Shown here: positions 19,141 through 27,100 of the stretch, piece by piece
How the letters are laid out: the number at the start of each line of letters is the position of its first letter
Position numbering within the stretch: the first letter of the stretch is position 1
Assembly (NCBI GenBank): GCA_009928265.1
Contig: RFPR01000003.1
Location: forward strand, 1-36,909
Direction of reading: 5' to 3'
DNA: 36,909 nucleotides
Origin: Pseudomonadota bacterium
GTDB lineage: Bacteria; Verrucomicrobiota; Verrucomicrobiia; Chthoniobacterales; UBA6821
Made by a program: the position numbers and the translations under genes
The notes under the pieces: model-generated
Seen by the model: only the letters and a program-made list of their open reading frames with translations
Databases searched by the model: none
Told to the model about the DNA's origin: nothing

Positions 19141-19719
19141 TCAGGCAATTACCCGGGCCTTACGCTGTGTCAAGGCTTGCTCCATCACCACAAAGAAGGC
19201 TGCAGAGAGCAGATCCCCCGCGAGACTGTTACGAAAGAAGGTCCAAGTCGGGGGGTAGCCAGGAAGCCCTACCGTCAGCGCCTGCACCCATCCCGCAAAA
19301 GTCTGCGGATAGGCGGTGAGGCCAGACCAGCTTCCCGTATTGGTCACCACATAGAAAAAGACAGATGCAGCGAGTGTGCCGCCCAGAACAGGAATCAATC
19401 CGGTGCGACCCCGGAGGCTCCAACCGATCGCGACAGCCACAAGGTAGCCGGGCAGAGTCCAGAGGAGTTGAGCGGATAAGAGGGGTGCTCCGTAGTGGAG
19501 ATTGAGCAAGAGATCAGAAACCAGCAGAGCCACCACCGGCACAGCCAGACCGATCCATCCCGGCAGGAAGAGAGCCCCGCAAAGGGCCGAAGCCATCAGC
19601 GGCGAGAAATTCGGCAGGACCTCAGGCGCCACCTCAACGCGGAGGACACGGAAGAACGTGCCTAGCAGGAGAAGTGTAAAAGCTGTCAGGAGTGCGGGAG
19701 AGGCAAGGAATCTGTTCAT
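19141..19719 (-). CDS. DUF6580-like membrane protein
   Basis: A 192-residue inner-membrane protein with about five or six helices. It resembles the DUF6580 group: NFSPLMASALCGALFLPGW, then VALLVSDLLLNLHYG, SVFFYVVTNTGSW and FFRNSLAGDLLSAAFFV. The layout recalls substrate-binding (S) components of ECF transporters, whose role is to bind vitamins or metals, but no ECF ATPase genes are near. The ATG at 19719 overlaps the stop of the prepilin gene upstream (ATGA), so the two are coupled. It ends 4 bp from the 3' end of the convergent esterase-like gene. Function unknown. Confidence 0.6.
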   Translation of the reverse strand: MNRFLASPALLTAFTLLLLGTFFRVLRVEVAPEVLPNFSPLMASALCGALFLPGWIGLAVPVVALLVSDLLLNLHYGAPLLSAQLLWTLPGYLVAVAIGWSLRGRTGLIPVLGGTLAASVFFYVVTNTGSWSGLTAYPQTFAGWVQALTVGLPGYPPTWTFFRNSLAGDLLSAAFFVVMEQALTQRKARVIA

Positions 19720-20465
19720 TGTGGCTTGATCATATTGGGATCGAGTCGACCGATGTTGGCACCAGGCATCCGGGAATCAAGAGATCCCGGCATCATTGGA
19801 AGGCATCCCGCGGAGCCATCAGCGAATCCGACCATCGCCTGGCCGCCGACACGGAAGTGAACGGTCCTTTCGGTGGCGTTGAAATAATAGAACTCCTCGA
19901 CCATTGGTTTTTTGGCAGAGGCAGGTGCCTGGAAGGTATTCACCTGGGCACAGGTCGCAAAGACGGGGATCTTTCCCGGACTCGATAAGGCCAACTGGCT
20001 CTTTCCCTGCAAAAGAAGGTTGTACCCGTAGGCGAAATGGGTGGAGCCATACTTCGGCTTGAAGGTGTTGCCTGCCCTAGAAAACGAGGGGTCGACGGCC
20101 ATTCCTCCAGAAGCGGCGATGTAGGGGCCGAGCGGACCTTGATTGAGATCTAGCCACCTCTTGCCCTCAGGAGCGGAGAGACTAGCGGAAGGTTCGAGCC
20201 CAAACCACCACTGGGTTCCACCATTGGTTCTGGAACTGTACTGCCAGTAAACCATGCCATTCTCAGCAAGATACGATTGGGCTGCAGCATTCAACTGGGC
20301 GATGACATGGGCGCTTGTAGCATCCGTTGAGGAGGCGTAGACACTCCGTACTGCGGGAAAAAGCAGTGCTGCAAGTACGGCCACAATGGCTAACCCAACA
20401 AGCAGTTCAAGAAGAGTGAAGGCTCCCCGCCTAGCGGAATTCAGGATTTCTTTAAGATTTTCCAT
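19716..20465 (-). CDS. Prepilin-type protein with H-X9-DG-like C-terminal motif
   Basis: A pseudopilin-like protein of 249 residues with leader MENLKEILNSARRGA, then FTLLELLVGLAIVAVLAALL with Glu at position 5. The C-terminal block (VHFRVGGQAMVGFADGSAG) recalls the H-X9-DG motif that is common on prepilins of Planctomycetes and Verrucomicrobia, though the His-to-DG spacing here is longer (12 residues). The start used is ATG 20465; the frame is open to 20501. It overlaps the PEP-CTERM gene by 25 bp and the DUF6580-like gene by 4 bp. It is not part of the D-B-C-A cassette, but belongs to the same secretion/pilus theme. The role may be a single secreted structural or binding protein. Confidence 0.8.
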   Translation of the reverse strand: MENLKEILNSARRGAFTLLELLVGLAIVAVLAALLFPAVRSVYASSTDATSAHVIAQLNAAAQSYLAENGMVYWQYSSRTNGGTQWWFGLEPSASLSAPEGKRWLDLNQGPLGPYIAASGGMAVDPSFSRAGNTFKPKYGSTHFAYGYNLLLQGKSQLALSSPGKIPVFATCAQVNTFQAPASAKKPMVEEFYYFNATERTVHFRVGGQAMVGFADGSAGCLPMMPGSLDSRMPGANIGRLDPNMIKPQ

Positions 20466-21172
20466 CTGGCGAACAGAAGCACAGTGAGGGATAGAAGACA
20501 CAAGAGGCCGACTCTTGGCTCGGGAATCACTTGGGGATCCAATCCGTAATAGGTACCGAAAGTCACAGGCTGAACGATTCCGTCAGTGTCGGTGTAGTAA
20601 TGAGTGTCGCTCACTGCACCAGAATATGAAAACGGACTGATTGTCCACCCGTCATAGGATCCGTTGGAAATCCAGCGGGTGGCAGCATAACTCGGAGAGA
20701 CGATCCATGGTCCCGATGGCACCTCGAAGGAAAACGACCCATTGTCACCGTACTCCACAAACTCGCTCCCACCCGAGATCCAGTAGGTCCATACCGGAGA
20801 ATCCAGGGGGTCGACACTTACGGACTTGGTTCCGCCGATCGTGAAGTCCGTGAAGAGTCCATAGGCACCCGTGCTGACACTGAGAGCGTAGTCGGTTCCC
20901 TGTGATGCTGAGAGAACTCCCTGAAAAAGATCTTCTCCCGACCAGTTGGTGCCGGTCAGTGGATTGAGGAGTCCGTCGTAGTGCCATGCGTAGCAGATCG
21001 GGTCATTCGACAACGTGGACTCATTAAAGATCAGGTAGGAGACATTCGATCCGCTCCCGAGATTCACCGTAACAGGCTCTTGCCCTGTGATCACCGCAGC
21101 ATGGACGTGGTACAGACCCAAGAGAAGAGATGCCGATAGGAAAAGTAGGTTTTTTATATTTTTAATCAACAT
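20441..21172 (-). CDS. Exported PEP-CTERM domain protein
   Basis: A 243-residue protein with an N-terminal signal peptide (MLIKNIKN, then LLFLSASLLLGLYHVHAA) and a C-terminal sorting signal: VIPEP, a hydrophobic helix (LLCLLSLTVLLFA) and a basic end (RWKILKKS). Proteins of this design are cut by an exosortase and released to the outside or to exopolysaccharide. The middle is rich in Gly, Ser, Tyr and Trp (GTNWSGEDLFQGVL, VWTYWISGG) and looks beta-rich; I know no enzyme for it. The start is uncertain: ATG 21172 gives the best signal peptide. A TTG at 21226 has a GGAGGT sequence 10 bases upstream and would add 18 residues. No exosortase gene is in the window. Confidence 0.75.
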   Translation of the reverse strand: MLIKNIKNLLFLSASLLLGLYHVHAAVITGQEPVTVNLGSGSNVSYLIFNESTLSNDPICYAWHYDGLLNPLTGTNWSGEDLFQGVLSASQGTDYALSVSTGAYGLFTDFTIGGTKSVSVDPLDSPVWTYWISGGSEFVEYGDNGSFSFEVPSGPWIVSPSYAATRWISNGSYDGWTISPFSYSGAVSDTHYYTDTDGIVQPVTFGTYYGLDPQVIPEPRVGLLCLLSLTVLLFARWKILKKS

Positions 21173-21178
21173 ATGTGT

Positions 21179-21207
21179 ATTTGATGATATGTTTTTAAAG
21201 AGGTCAA
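21179..21207 (-). promoter_or_regulatory. Possible sigma70-type promoter for the PEP-CTERM gene
   Basis: On the minus strand TTGACC (21207-21202) and TCAAAT (21184-21179) are separated by 17 bases. A start about 7 bases downstream would fall at the ATG at 21172, giving a leaderless or nearly leaderless message. This is a sequence match only. Confidence 0.35.
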
Positions 21208-21233
21208 CCCTTTTGATTTCTATCAAAGAAAAT

Positions 21234-21698
21234 CTACCTCCCCCCTTCCAAGACCCTGTTGGGCTTGGTGATCACTTCGATCTTCTTAAGGACCTCGATT
21301 TTTACGGGAACAATGCCCTCGGAAATCATCTCGATTTGCCTGGCAGGCACCATGGTCAAATCGATCGAACGTCCTTTGATAAAAGGACCCCGGTCATTGA
21401 TCCGTACAAGAACGCTCTTACCGTTCCTGAGGTTTGTCACTCGAACCATCGTGTTGAAAGGCAACTTCTTATGAGCTGCCGTGCAGTTGCTGGCATGGTA
21501 GCGTTCGCCATTGGCGGTGGGCTTTCCGATATCCCTACCTCCGTAAAAGGAGGCCTTTCCGAACTCGACCGAGACAGGCTTGGGGTCATAGAGCGAAACC
21601 ATGGAGCCCTTTTCCGTCAGCAACGTAGCACACCCCGTCATGACGAGCGCTCCAACGGTGAAAAAACAAAGGCGAAACGGCGCGGGGGAAAAGCGCAT
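21234..21698 (-). CDS. rlpA: RlpA-like septal ring lytic transglycosylase, lipoprotein
   Basis: Cleaves glycan strands that lack stem peptides; acts at the outer membrane or septum. The 154 residues hold a signal peptide with lipobox VMTGC (Cys near residue 23) and the RlpA-type double-psi beta-barrel: ASFYGGRDIGKPTANGE, then TAAHKKLPFNTMVRVTNL and VRINDRGPF with the catalytic Asp. There is no C-terminal SPOR domain, so it is the short form. The frame is open upstream to 21947 but the signal peptide fixes the start at ATG 21698. Its stop lies close to the PEP-CTERM start. Divergent from the methyltransferase at 21803. Confidence 0.88.
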   Translation of the reverse strand: MRFSPAPFRLCFFTVGALVMTGCATLLTEKGSMVSLYDPKPVSVEFGKASFYGGRDIGKPTANGERYHASNCTAAHKKLPFNTMVRVTNLRNGKSVLVRINDRGPFIKGRSIDLTMVPARQIEMISEGIVPVKIEVLKKIEVITKPNRVLEGGR

Positions 21699-21802
21699 TC
21701 CATGATCAAGCTTGGAAATCCCCCGTGGCGCAAGTCCCGAGAAAGTCTGACGAGACTGGCTTGCCGTCCCCACCATGAAGCGTGTACCTCTTGCCGCGTT
21801 CC

Positions 21803-22444
21803 ATGAGTCACGCTCCAAAAAAGAAGAAGACCGAAGCCAATCTGATCGCTCAGGCAGCGGAAGCCCTCGCCTTTCTGGCGCGCTTTGCCGCCCGACCCAC
21901 ACAGGTCGGCGCTCTCTTTCCCAGTTCGAGGGAACTGGCCGAGGCAATGCTCGAAGGGATCGAGTTGAAATCAGGCGATATCGTCATCGAGTTCGGCCCC
22001 GGCACGGGAGCATTCACTGAGGCGGTTTTGGAACGTCTTCCCGAGGGGGCAAAGTACCTCGGCATCGAGCGGGATCCCCACTTTCATGGACACCTTGAGG
22101 ACCGCTTTCCGGGAATTGATTTTCATCATGGCTCAGCCGAGGAACTTCCCGATCTGCTCTCCCATCGGGGTTGGGAAAAACCGCGACTAATTCTCTCGGG
22201 CCTCCCCTTCGCCAGCATGCCACTGGAAATCCAGGAACTCATCCTGACAGCCACCCGGGATACCCTGCACGAGGATGGCGAATTCCGGACCTTCACCTAC
22301 CCGGTCTGCTGGTATCTCTCGGGCAGCATGCGTTTCCGCAAAGTGGCCCTAAATCACTTCGGGGAACACCGCAAAAGCAAGACCATTCACAAGAACATCC
22401 CGCCCGCCAAAGTTCTCAGTTACAGCAAGCCGGCGAAGAAATAG
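21803..22444 (+). CDS. SAM-dependent methyltransferase, phospholipid N-methyltransferase-like
   Basis: A 213-residue class I methyltransferase. The SAM-binding motif I reads VIEFGPGTGAFTEAVL, followed by LGIERD (motif II) and a SGLPF segment in place of the usual NPPY. The N-terminal GALFPSSRELAEAML resembles PmtA-type phosphatidylethanolamine N-methyltransferases (VGAIAPSS...LA), which make phosphatidylcholine; a distant rRNA dimethylase-like role cannot be excluded. The lysine-rich start (MSHAPKKKKTE) is soluble or membrane-associated. ATG 21803 was preferred over an in-frame GTG at 21782. Not clearly in an operon. Confidence 0.72.
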   Translation: MSHAPKKKKTEANLIAQAAEALAFLARFAARPTQVGALFPSSRELAEAMLEGIELKSGDIVIEFGPGTGAFTEAVLERLPEGAKYLGIERDPHFHGHLEDRFPGIDFHHGSAEELPDLLSHRGWEKPRLILSGLPFASMPLEIQELILTATRDTLHEDGEFRTFTYPVCWYLSGSMRFRKVALNHFGEHRKSKTIHKNIPPAKVLSYSKPAKK

Positions 22445-22538
22445 GAGTTTGCAGATGGGGCCCGGAATGACCGATACGCGGCCTCGTTAATTAGCGTGCG
22501 CCCAAGCCCTTCTTTACTGCCGTCTACTTTAAAAAAAG

Positions 22539-22612
22539 TGGCTGCCTCGCATGGATTCGAACCATGACAAGCAGATCCAGAATCTGCTGTGCTACCGTTA
22601 CACCACAAGGCA
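22539..22612 (-). tRNA. tRNA-Gln (anticodon CTG), CCA encoded
   Basis: Read on the minus strand: acceptor tgccttg paired with cgaggca (one T-G pair); anticodon stem gcaga/tctgc with loop ttctgga, anticodon CTG; T loop ttcgaat; discriminator G; and CCA at 22541-22539. The U1-A72 end pair and G73 are characteristic of tRNA-Gln. A run of seven T follows one base after the CCA and may help end transcription. Confidence 0.93.
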
Positions 22613-22669
22613 GTGGTTCCAAAATGGTCGGATAGAATGCCCGATCATGATTCGGGTTTCAAGCACTAG

Positions 22670-23260
22670 CTAAACCGATTTCGCCAAAACCACCCTCTCG
22701 GAGGTTCCTCCGAACTTCGGAAAAACATGCTTGGATGCGACCGTCTTGTCCCTGGTGATCCCACAAGGGGCGGTCACTCCGGCCTCGGCAAGTGCTACCA
22801 ATGAGGCATGAAGAAGGCGTGATCCGATGCCTCGGTTGCGGTATTCCATGAGGACGGAAGGACCGCTAACCAAATGAAACGAGGCCTCGGGAAGTGGGTC
22901 GAGCAACGATGCGGCAATCATCCTGTTCCCCTTTGGAATCACGAGACAGAGCGGTTCGGTGGAATTGAAAATGCGGGAGACAGCCTCGGAAAGATACCTC
23001 TCGGCTTGGGCAAAGGAATCGTTCCAATCGGAATCCATCGACAGCGAAAGAAGCAGAACTCGGAGCACCTCCTCGCCTTCCTCACGCGTCGCAGGACGGA
23101 TTAGATCGGATCCTGCGGGAGCCTGTCCCAAAGAGGAGGTATTCCAGGAGAAACGAAGCCACGGGGTGGTGGTGTCACCTCCACCGGGCTGGAGATCAGG
23201 AGAGAAGGATGCTCCCTGACCCGGCACCGGAAGAGGGAAGGAAAAGTTTCTGAGCGCCAT
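22670..23260 (-). CDS. GNAT-family N-acetyltransferase
   Basis: A 196-residue protein whose C-terminal two thirds are a GNAT fold. The acetyl-CoA loop is plain: SVLMEYRNRGIGSRLLHASL (near residues 135-155, with the R-x-x-G-I-G pattern). Residues 1-50 (rich in Pro, Gly and Phe, such as FSFPLPVPGQGASF) do not belong to the fold; no in-frame ATG starts later until about residue 75, so either the extension is real or an alternative start codon is used. The acceptor substrate is unknown. Divergent from purF. Confidence 0.75.
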   Translation of the reverse strand: MALRNFSFPLPVPGQGASFSPDLQPGGGDTTTPWLRFSWNTSSLGQAPAGSDLIRPATREEGEEVLRVLLLSLSMDSDWNDSFAQAERYLSEAVSRIFNSTEPLCLVIPKGNRMIAASLLDPLPEASFHLVSGPSVLMEYRNRGIGSRLLHASLVALAEAGVTAPCGITRDKTVASKHVFPKFGGTSERVVLAKSV

Positions 23261-23345
23261 CGGAAAAGCGGAGAAGCGAACGGAAAAATCATCCTCCGGT
23301 CAACCGCAATCTCCGGTAAGGGCACTCCCGCGATCAATTTTCCAA

Positions 23346-24908
23346 ATGATGTTTGAAGAGTCGGCTCAAAGATGGAAATCTCATTCCACATCCACGCCGC
23401 GCGCGGTTGCCCACTTGACTCACGCCTTCACCTCCGAGCTTTCCTTGTCCGAATCCCATCGTCCCAAACATGAGTGCGGCGTCTTCGCCGTATATGGCCA
23501 CAAGGATGCAGCCCTATTGACCTACTATGGTCTTTTCGCTCTCCAACACCGCGGGCAGGAAAGCGCCGGCATTGCCTCGGGCGGCCTCGATGGGAAGCCC
23601 TTCCATCTTCACAAGGGGATGGGACTCGTCTCGCAGGTCTTCCATCAGGAGGATCTCTCCTCACTCACAGGAACGCGTGCGATCGGCCATGTCCGCTACT
23701 CGACCACCGGTTCAAGCACCCTGCTTAACTCACAACCACTCGGTGTCGACACGGCGCGCGGCCAACTCGCCGTCGCCCATAACGGGAACTTGGTCAACGC
23801 AGCCGCCCTGCGTGCAGAACTCGAGTCCCGTGGATCCATCTTTCAGACCACGGTCGACAGCGAGATTGTCCTCCACCTCCTCGCGCAACCCGACGACACG
23901 ATGGGTGGCCCGATCGGGGCACTGCGCCGGTTAGAGGGAGCCTTTTCTCTCGTCGTCATGGGAGAACAGGAAGTAATCGGTGTACGCGATCCCAACGGCC
24001 TCCGCCCTCTCTCCCTAGGCAAGGTGGATGATGCTTGGGTTCTCTCCTCGGAAACCTGCGCCTTTGACCTGATCGGGGCCGAATTCGTGCGGGATCTGGA
24101 GCCGGGCGAGGTCGTGGTCATCAATGAGCGTGGGATCCGCTCCGAGTTCCCCTTCTCTCCCTCTCGCGAGGCCTTCTGCATTTTCGAGTACGTCTACTTC
24201 GCCCGCCCAGACAGCCGTCTGCGCGGGGCGACCGTCAGCAAGGTGCGGGTGAACATGGGCCGGGAGCTGGCACGCCTCCATCCGGTCGAGGCCGACGTCG
24301 TCGTCCCGGTGCCCGACTCCGGCATCTATGCGGCCCTTGGATTCGCCGAGGAGCTCGGTATTCCGTACGATCCGGCTTTCGTCCGCAACCACTACATCGG
24401 GCGCACCTTCATTCAGCCGACCCAACTGATCCGCGACTTCAATGTCCGTGTGAAACTCAACCTCATCGGCGATGCGGTGAAGGGGAAACGTGTTGTCGTC
24501 GTCGACGATTCCGTTGTCCGCGGCACCACCGCCAAGGCGCGCGTCGTGAATCTCCGGGAGGCCGGGGCCAAGGAGGTTCACCTCCGCATCAGCTGTCCCC
24601 CACACAAGCACGCCTGCTACTACGGCATCGATTTTCCCGATCCCGAAAAGCTCATCGCCAACCAGCACACCCATCAGGAGATCTGCGACTACCTCGGCGC
24701 CGACAGCATCGGCTACCTCGACACCGACGGGATGGTGCGGGCGACGGGACTGAAGAGGGACTCCTTCTGCATGGCCTGCTTCAACGGCGAGTACCCCGTC
24801 CCCTACGACGCAGCCTTTGACAAACTCGTGATGGAACGCCGACGCGGGCTTGCCCAACTCCTTCCTGACCAGACCGCGCAACCGCCGCTGTTCTCCCCGC
24901 GCGCCTGA
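23346..24908 (+). CDS. purF: Amidophosphoribosyltransferase PurF
   Basis: First committed enzyme of purine synthesis: PRPP and glutamine to phosphoribosylamine. The Ntn glutaminase domain starts at Cys44 (KHECGVFAVYG); residues 1-43 would be cut off as a propeptide, longer than the roughly 11 residues of the Bacillus enzyme. An in-frame TTG at 23445 would leave 10 residues, so the ATG at 23346 may be too early. The PRPP loop VVVDDSVVRGTTAK lies near residues 384-398. Cys at 278, 424, 475 and 478 match the four iron-sulfur ligands of the Bacillus-type enzyme, so a 4Fe-4S cluster is expected. Followed by purM after 30 bp. Confidence 0.97.
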   Translation: MMFEESAQRWKSHSTSTPRAVAHLTHAFTSELSLSESHRPKHECGVFAVYGHKDAALLTYYGLFALQHRGQESAGIASGGLDGKPFHLHKGMGLVSQVFHQEDLSSLTGTRAIGHVRYSTTGSSTLLNSQPLGVDTARGQLAVAHNGNLVNAAALRAELESRGSIFQTTVDSEIVLHLLAQPDDTMGGPIGALRRLEGAFSLVVMGEQEVIGVRDPNGLRPLSLGKVDDAWVLSSETCAFDLIGAEFVRDLEPGEVVVINERGIRSEFPFSPSREAFCIFEYVYFARPDSRLRGATVSKVRVNMGRELARLHPVEADVVVPVPDSGIYAALGFAEELGIPYDPAFVRNHYIGRTFIQPTQLIRDFNVRVKLNLIGDAVKGKRVVVVDDSVVRGTTAKARVVNLREAGAKEVHLRISCPPHKHACYYGIDFPDPEKLIANQHTHQEICDYLGADSIGYLDTDGMVRATGLKRDSFCMACFNGEYPVPYDAAFDKLVMERRRGLAQLLPDQTAQPPLFSPRA

Positions 24909-24938
24909 GTAAGAAACCTAGAAGCCAATTTTCAAACC

Positions 24939-26030
24939 ATGAGCACCAAGAAAACGAAAACGTCTTCCAAGCCCCGCGCAATCACCACCCGCAAAAGCTC
25001 CTATGCTCAGGCGGGTGTCGACGTGAACCTTGGAAATGTGGTTAAGTCCGGTATCGGCGCCCTGGTGCGTCCCACTCATGGACGGGAAGTACTCGGAGGG
25101 ATCGGTGGTTTCGGAGGACTCTTCCGCCCTGATTTCAAGGGACGCGGCATCAAGGACCCCGTCCTTGTCTCAAGCGTCGACGGCGTCGGCACCAAGCTCA
25201 AGATCGCCTTTGCGACCGACAAGCACGACACCATCGGCCAGGATCTGGTCAACCATTGCATCAATGACATCGCGGTCACCGGAGCGCGTCCCCTCTTCTT
25301 CCTCGACTACATTGCCGCGGCGAAGCTTGATCCCCGTGTCCTGAAGCAGATCATCACAGGCCTCTCCAAGGCCTGCAAAGCCGCTGGATGCGCCCTGATC
25401 GGTGGCGAAACGGCCCAAATGCCGGGCCTCTACGGCGAGGGTGAGTATGATCTGGCCGGCTCGATCACCGGTGTGGCCGACCGCAAGGATCTTCTCGACG
25501 GCAGCCGAGTCAAAGTGGGCGATGCCTTGATCGGACTCCCCTCCAATGGTCTTCACACCAACGGCTACTCGCTTGCCCGCAAGGTCCTCTTCGACTTGCT
25601 TGGCCTCAAACTCACCGACCGCCCAGCCGGACTCGGTACGACCGTCGGCGCTGAACTCCTCAAGGTTCACCGGAGCTACCTACCGGCCTTCGAGAAACTC
25701 GCCAAGATGAAGGGTAAACCCCTTCACGCCGCAGCCCACATCACCGGCGGCGGCCTCATCGATAATCTCCCCCGGGTGCTCCCAAAAAACTGCGACGCCC
25801 TGATTGATCCCGGTTCCTGGCAGGTGCCGGCGATCTTCGGGATCATCGGCAAGGGTGGGAATGTTGATCCCCTCGAGATGTACCAGGTCTTCAACATGGG
25901 CATCGGCATGGTGCTTGTCGTCCCCGGCAAGGAGGGCGAGAAGATCGCAAAGACTCTCGGCGGCAAGGTCATCGGCGGCATCATAAAGGGAAGCGGAATC
26001 GTTCGTTTCTTCCCGGAACCTGGCCGCTGA
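24939..26030 (+). CDS. purM: Phosphoribosylformylglycinamidine cyclo-ligase (AIR synthetase)
   Basis: Closes the imidazole ring (FGAM to AIR, with ATP) in purine synthesis. The 363 residues carry the family blocks SYAQAGVDVNLGN, then VSSVDGVGTKLKIAF, HCINDIAVTGARPLFFLDY and GGETAQMPGLY, all near the expected places; the N-terminus has a lysine-rich tail of about 20 residues. It lies 30 bp after purF in the same direction, so the pair is probably co-transcribed. The next gene starts 7 bp downstream. Confidence 0.97.
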   Translation: MSTKKTKTSSKPRAITTRKSSYAQAGVDVNLGNVVKSGIGALVRPTHGREVLGGIGGFGGLFRPDFKGRGIKDPVLVSSVDGVGTKLKIAFATDKHDTIGQDLVNHCINDIAVTGARPLFFLDYIAAAKLDPRVLKQIITGLSKACKAAGCALIGGETAQMPGLYGEGEYDLAGSITGVADRKDLLDGSRVKVGDALIGLPSNGLHTNGYSLARKVLFDLLGLKLTDRPAGLGTTVGAELLKVHRSYLPAFEKLAKMKGKPLHAAAHITGGGLIDNLPRVLPKNCDALIDPGSWQVPAIFGIIGKGGNVDPLEMYQVFNMGIGMVLVVPGKEGEKIAKTLGGKVIGGIIKGSGIVRFFPEPGR

Positions 26031-26037
26031 TTCCTTC

Positions 26038-27060
26038 ATGAACGACGACCCCTCCGAAACTCCCGGCCGGCGCAAGGCGCTGGGTGTGGGACTCGGGGCG
26101 GGACTTCTGGGCGCCGTCGCCCTTGCTATGCGGTACGGTTGGCGAAAAACCCTGCGAACCATCATACCGGACTCCATCTCTCCTGCTGTCTTTGCGACCA
26201 GGGTGACCGACACCTCGGCAGGCGAGATCGTCTATCACACAGCTGACAGCCAGTTTCCGGGCCCTCCGCTGCTTTTCCTCCACGGTGTTTTTCCCGGCGC
26301 CTCCTCATTTGAGTGGTCGAGGATCTATACCCGCTTTGCCGAGGCATGGCGCGTCCTCGTTCCCGACATGGTCGGCTTCGGCGAATCCCAGCGGCCCGAC
26401 CCTGCACCGACGGCAGAGGAGCAGGTACGCTCGCTTGCGGAGTTCCTCGATACCATCGTTCCGGGGGAGCCTGCGGTGATCGTTGCCTCGGGACTCTCGG
26501 CCAACATCGCCCTGCTCTTCGCATCCCGTCATCCCGAGAAGTCATCCCGTCTCATCCTCTGGATGCCCGACATCGCCCTGGGCAAGGCCAACCCTTCGCG
26601 CGGTTGGCATCGGCTTGGTTGGTTCCCCAGGCTCGCCCGGATGGTCTACAGGCATCAACTTGCCACAGAGACCTTCCTGCGCGCCTGGATGCTCCGCTCT
26701 GGCTTCAACGCCGAGGATTCCTCGCTGGAGGAATCGCTCTCGGTGATCACCTCCACCGCTCAGCAGTATGGCGCGGAGCATGCCTTCCTCTCCCAGTGCT
26801 CCAAATCTTACTGGCGCAGCCTCCGCACCGGACTCCGGGCCCTCACCGCCCCCGTCTCCATGTTGCTCGCCACGGGCGATAACCGGGACTCCTCGGCCGC
26901 GATCGCCGATCTGCGTCCGCTCCTCGGCCGCTTCTCCATCAGGGAGGTGACGGCGCGCGGAATCCTCGCCCCGCTCGCGGAGCCTGATGCGGTCACCGAG
27001 GCTCTCGCCCGCGAACTCGCACCTCTCCCGCCGGAGACTCCCCTTCCCCCGATAAATTGA
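26038..27060 (+). CDS. Alpha/beta-hydrolase-fold protein with missing catalytic His
   Basis: A 340-residue protein with an N-terminal transmembrane or signal segment (ALGVGLGAGLLGAVALAMRYGW), then an alpha/beta-hydrolase fold. Visible blocks are LLFLHGVFPGASSF (oxyanion region), VLVPDMVGFGESQRP, the elbow IVASGLSANIALL (Ser in place), and ATGDNRDSS where the acid should lie. The last motif, normally G-H-x-P-x-x-E-x-P, reads GILAPLAEP, so the catalytic His appears to be lost. It may be inactive, use another His, or have a non-hydrolytic role. It begins 7 bp after purM and ends 40 bp before argA, so it is probably in the same transcript. Confidence 0.75.
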   Translation: MNDDPSETPGRRKALGVGLGAGLLGAVALAMRYGWRKTLRTIIPDSISPAVFATRVTDTSAGEIVYHTADSQFPGPPLLFLHGVFPGASSFEWSRIYTRFAEAWRVLVPDMVGFGESQRPDPAPTAEEQVRSLAEFLDTIVPGEPAVIVASGLSANIALLFASRHPEKSSRLILWMPDIALGKANPSRGWHRLGWFPRLARMVYRHQLATETFLRAWMLRSGFNAEDSSLEESLSVITSTAQQYGAEHAFLSQCSKSYWRSLRTGLRALTAPVSMLLATGDNRDSSAAIADLRPLLGRFSIREVTARGILAPLAEPDAVTEALARELAPLPPETPLPPIN

Positions 27061-27100
27061 TTGCACCTCCCGAGGTGACAGACACACCATCGCTGTACTT

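Noticed and set aside
21699..21947. 83-codon upstream extension of rlpA
   Set aside because: The lipoprotein signal begins at 21698; the extension overlaps the divergent methyltransferase gene.
24015..24881. 288-codon minus-strand open frame opposite purF
   Set aside because: Mirror frame of purF without motifs; purF carries intact catalytic and cluster residues.
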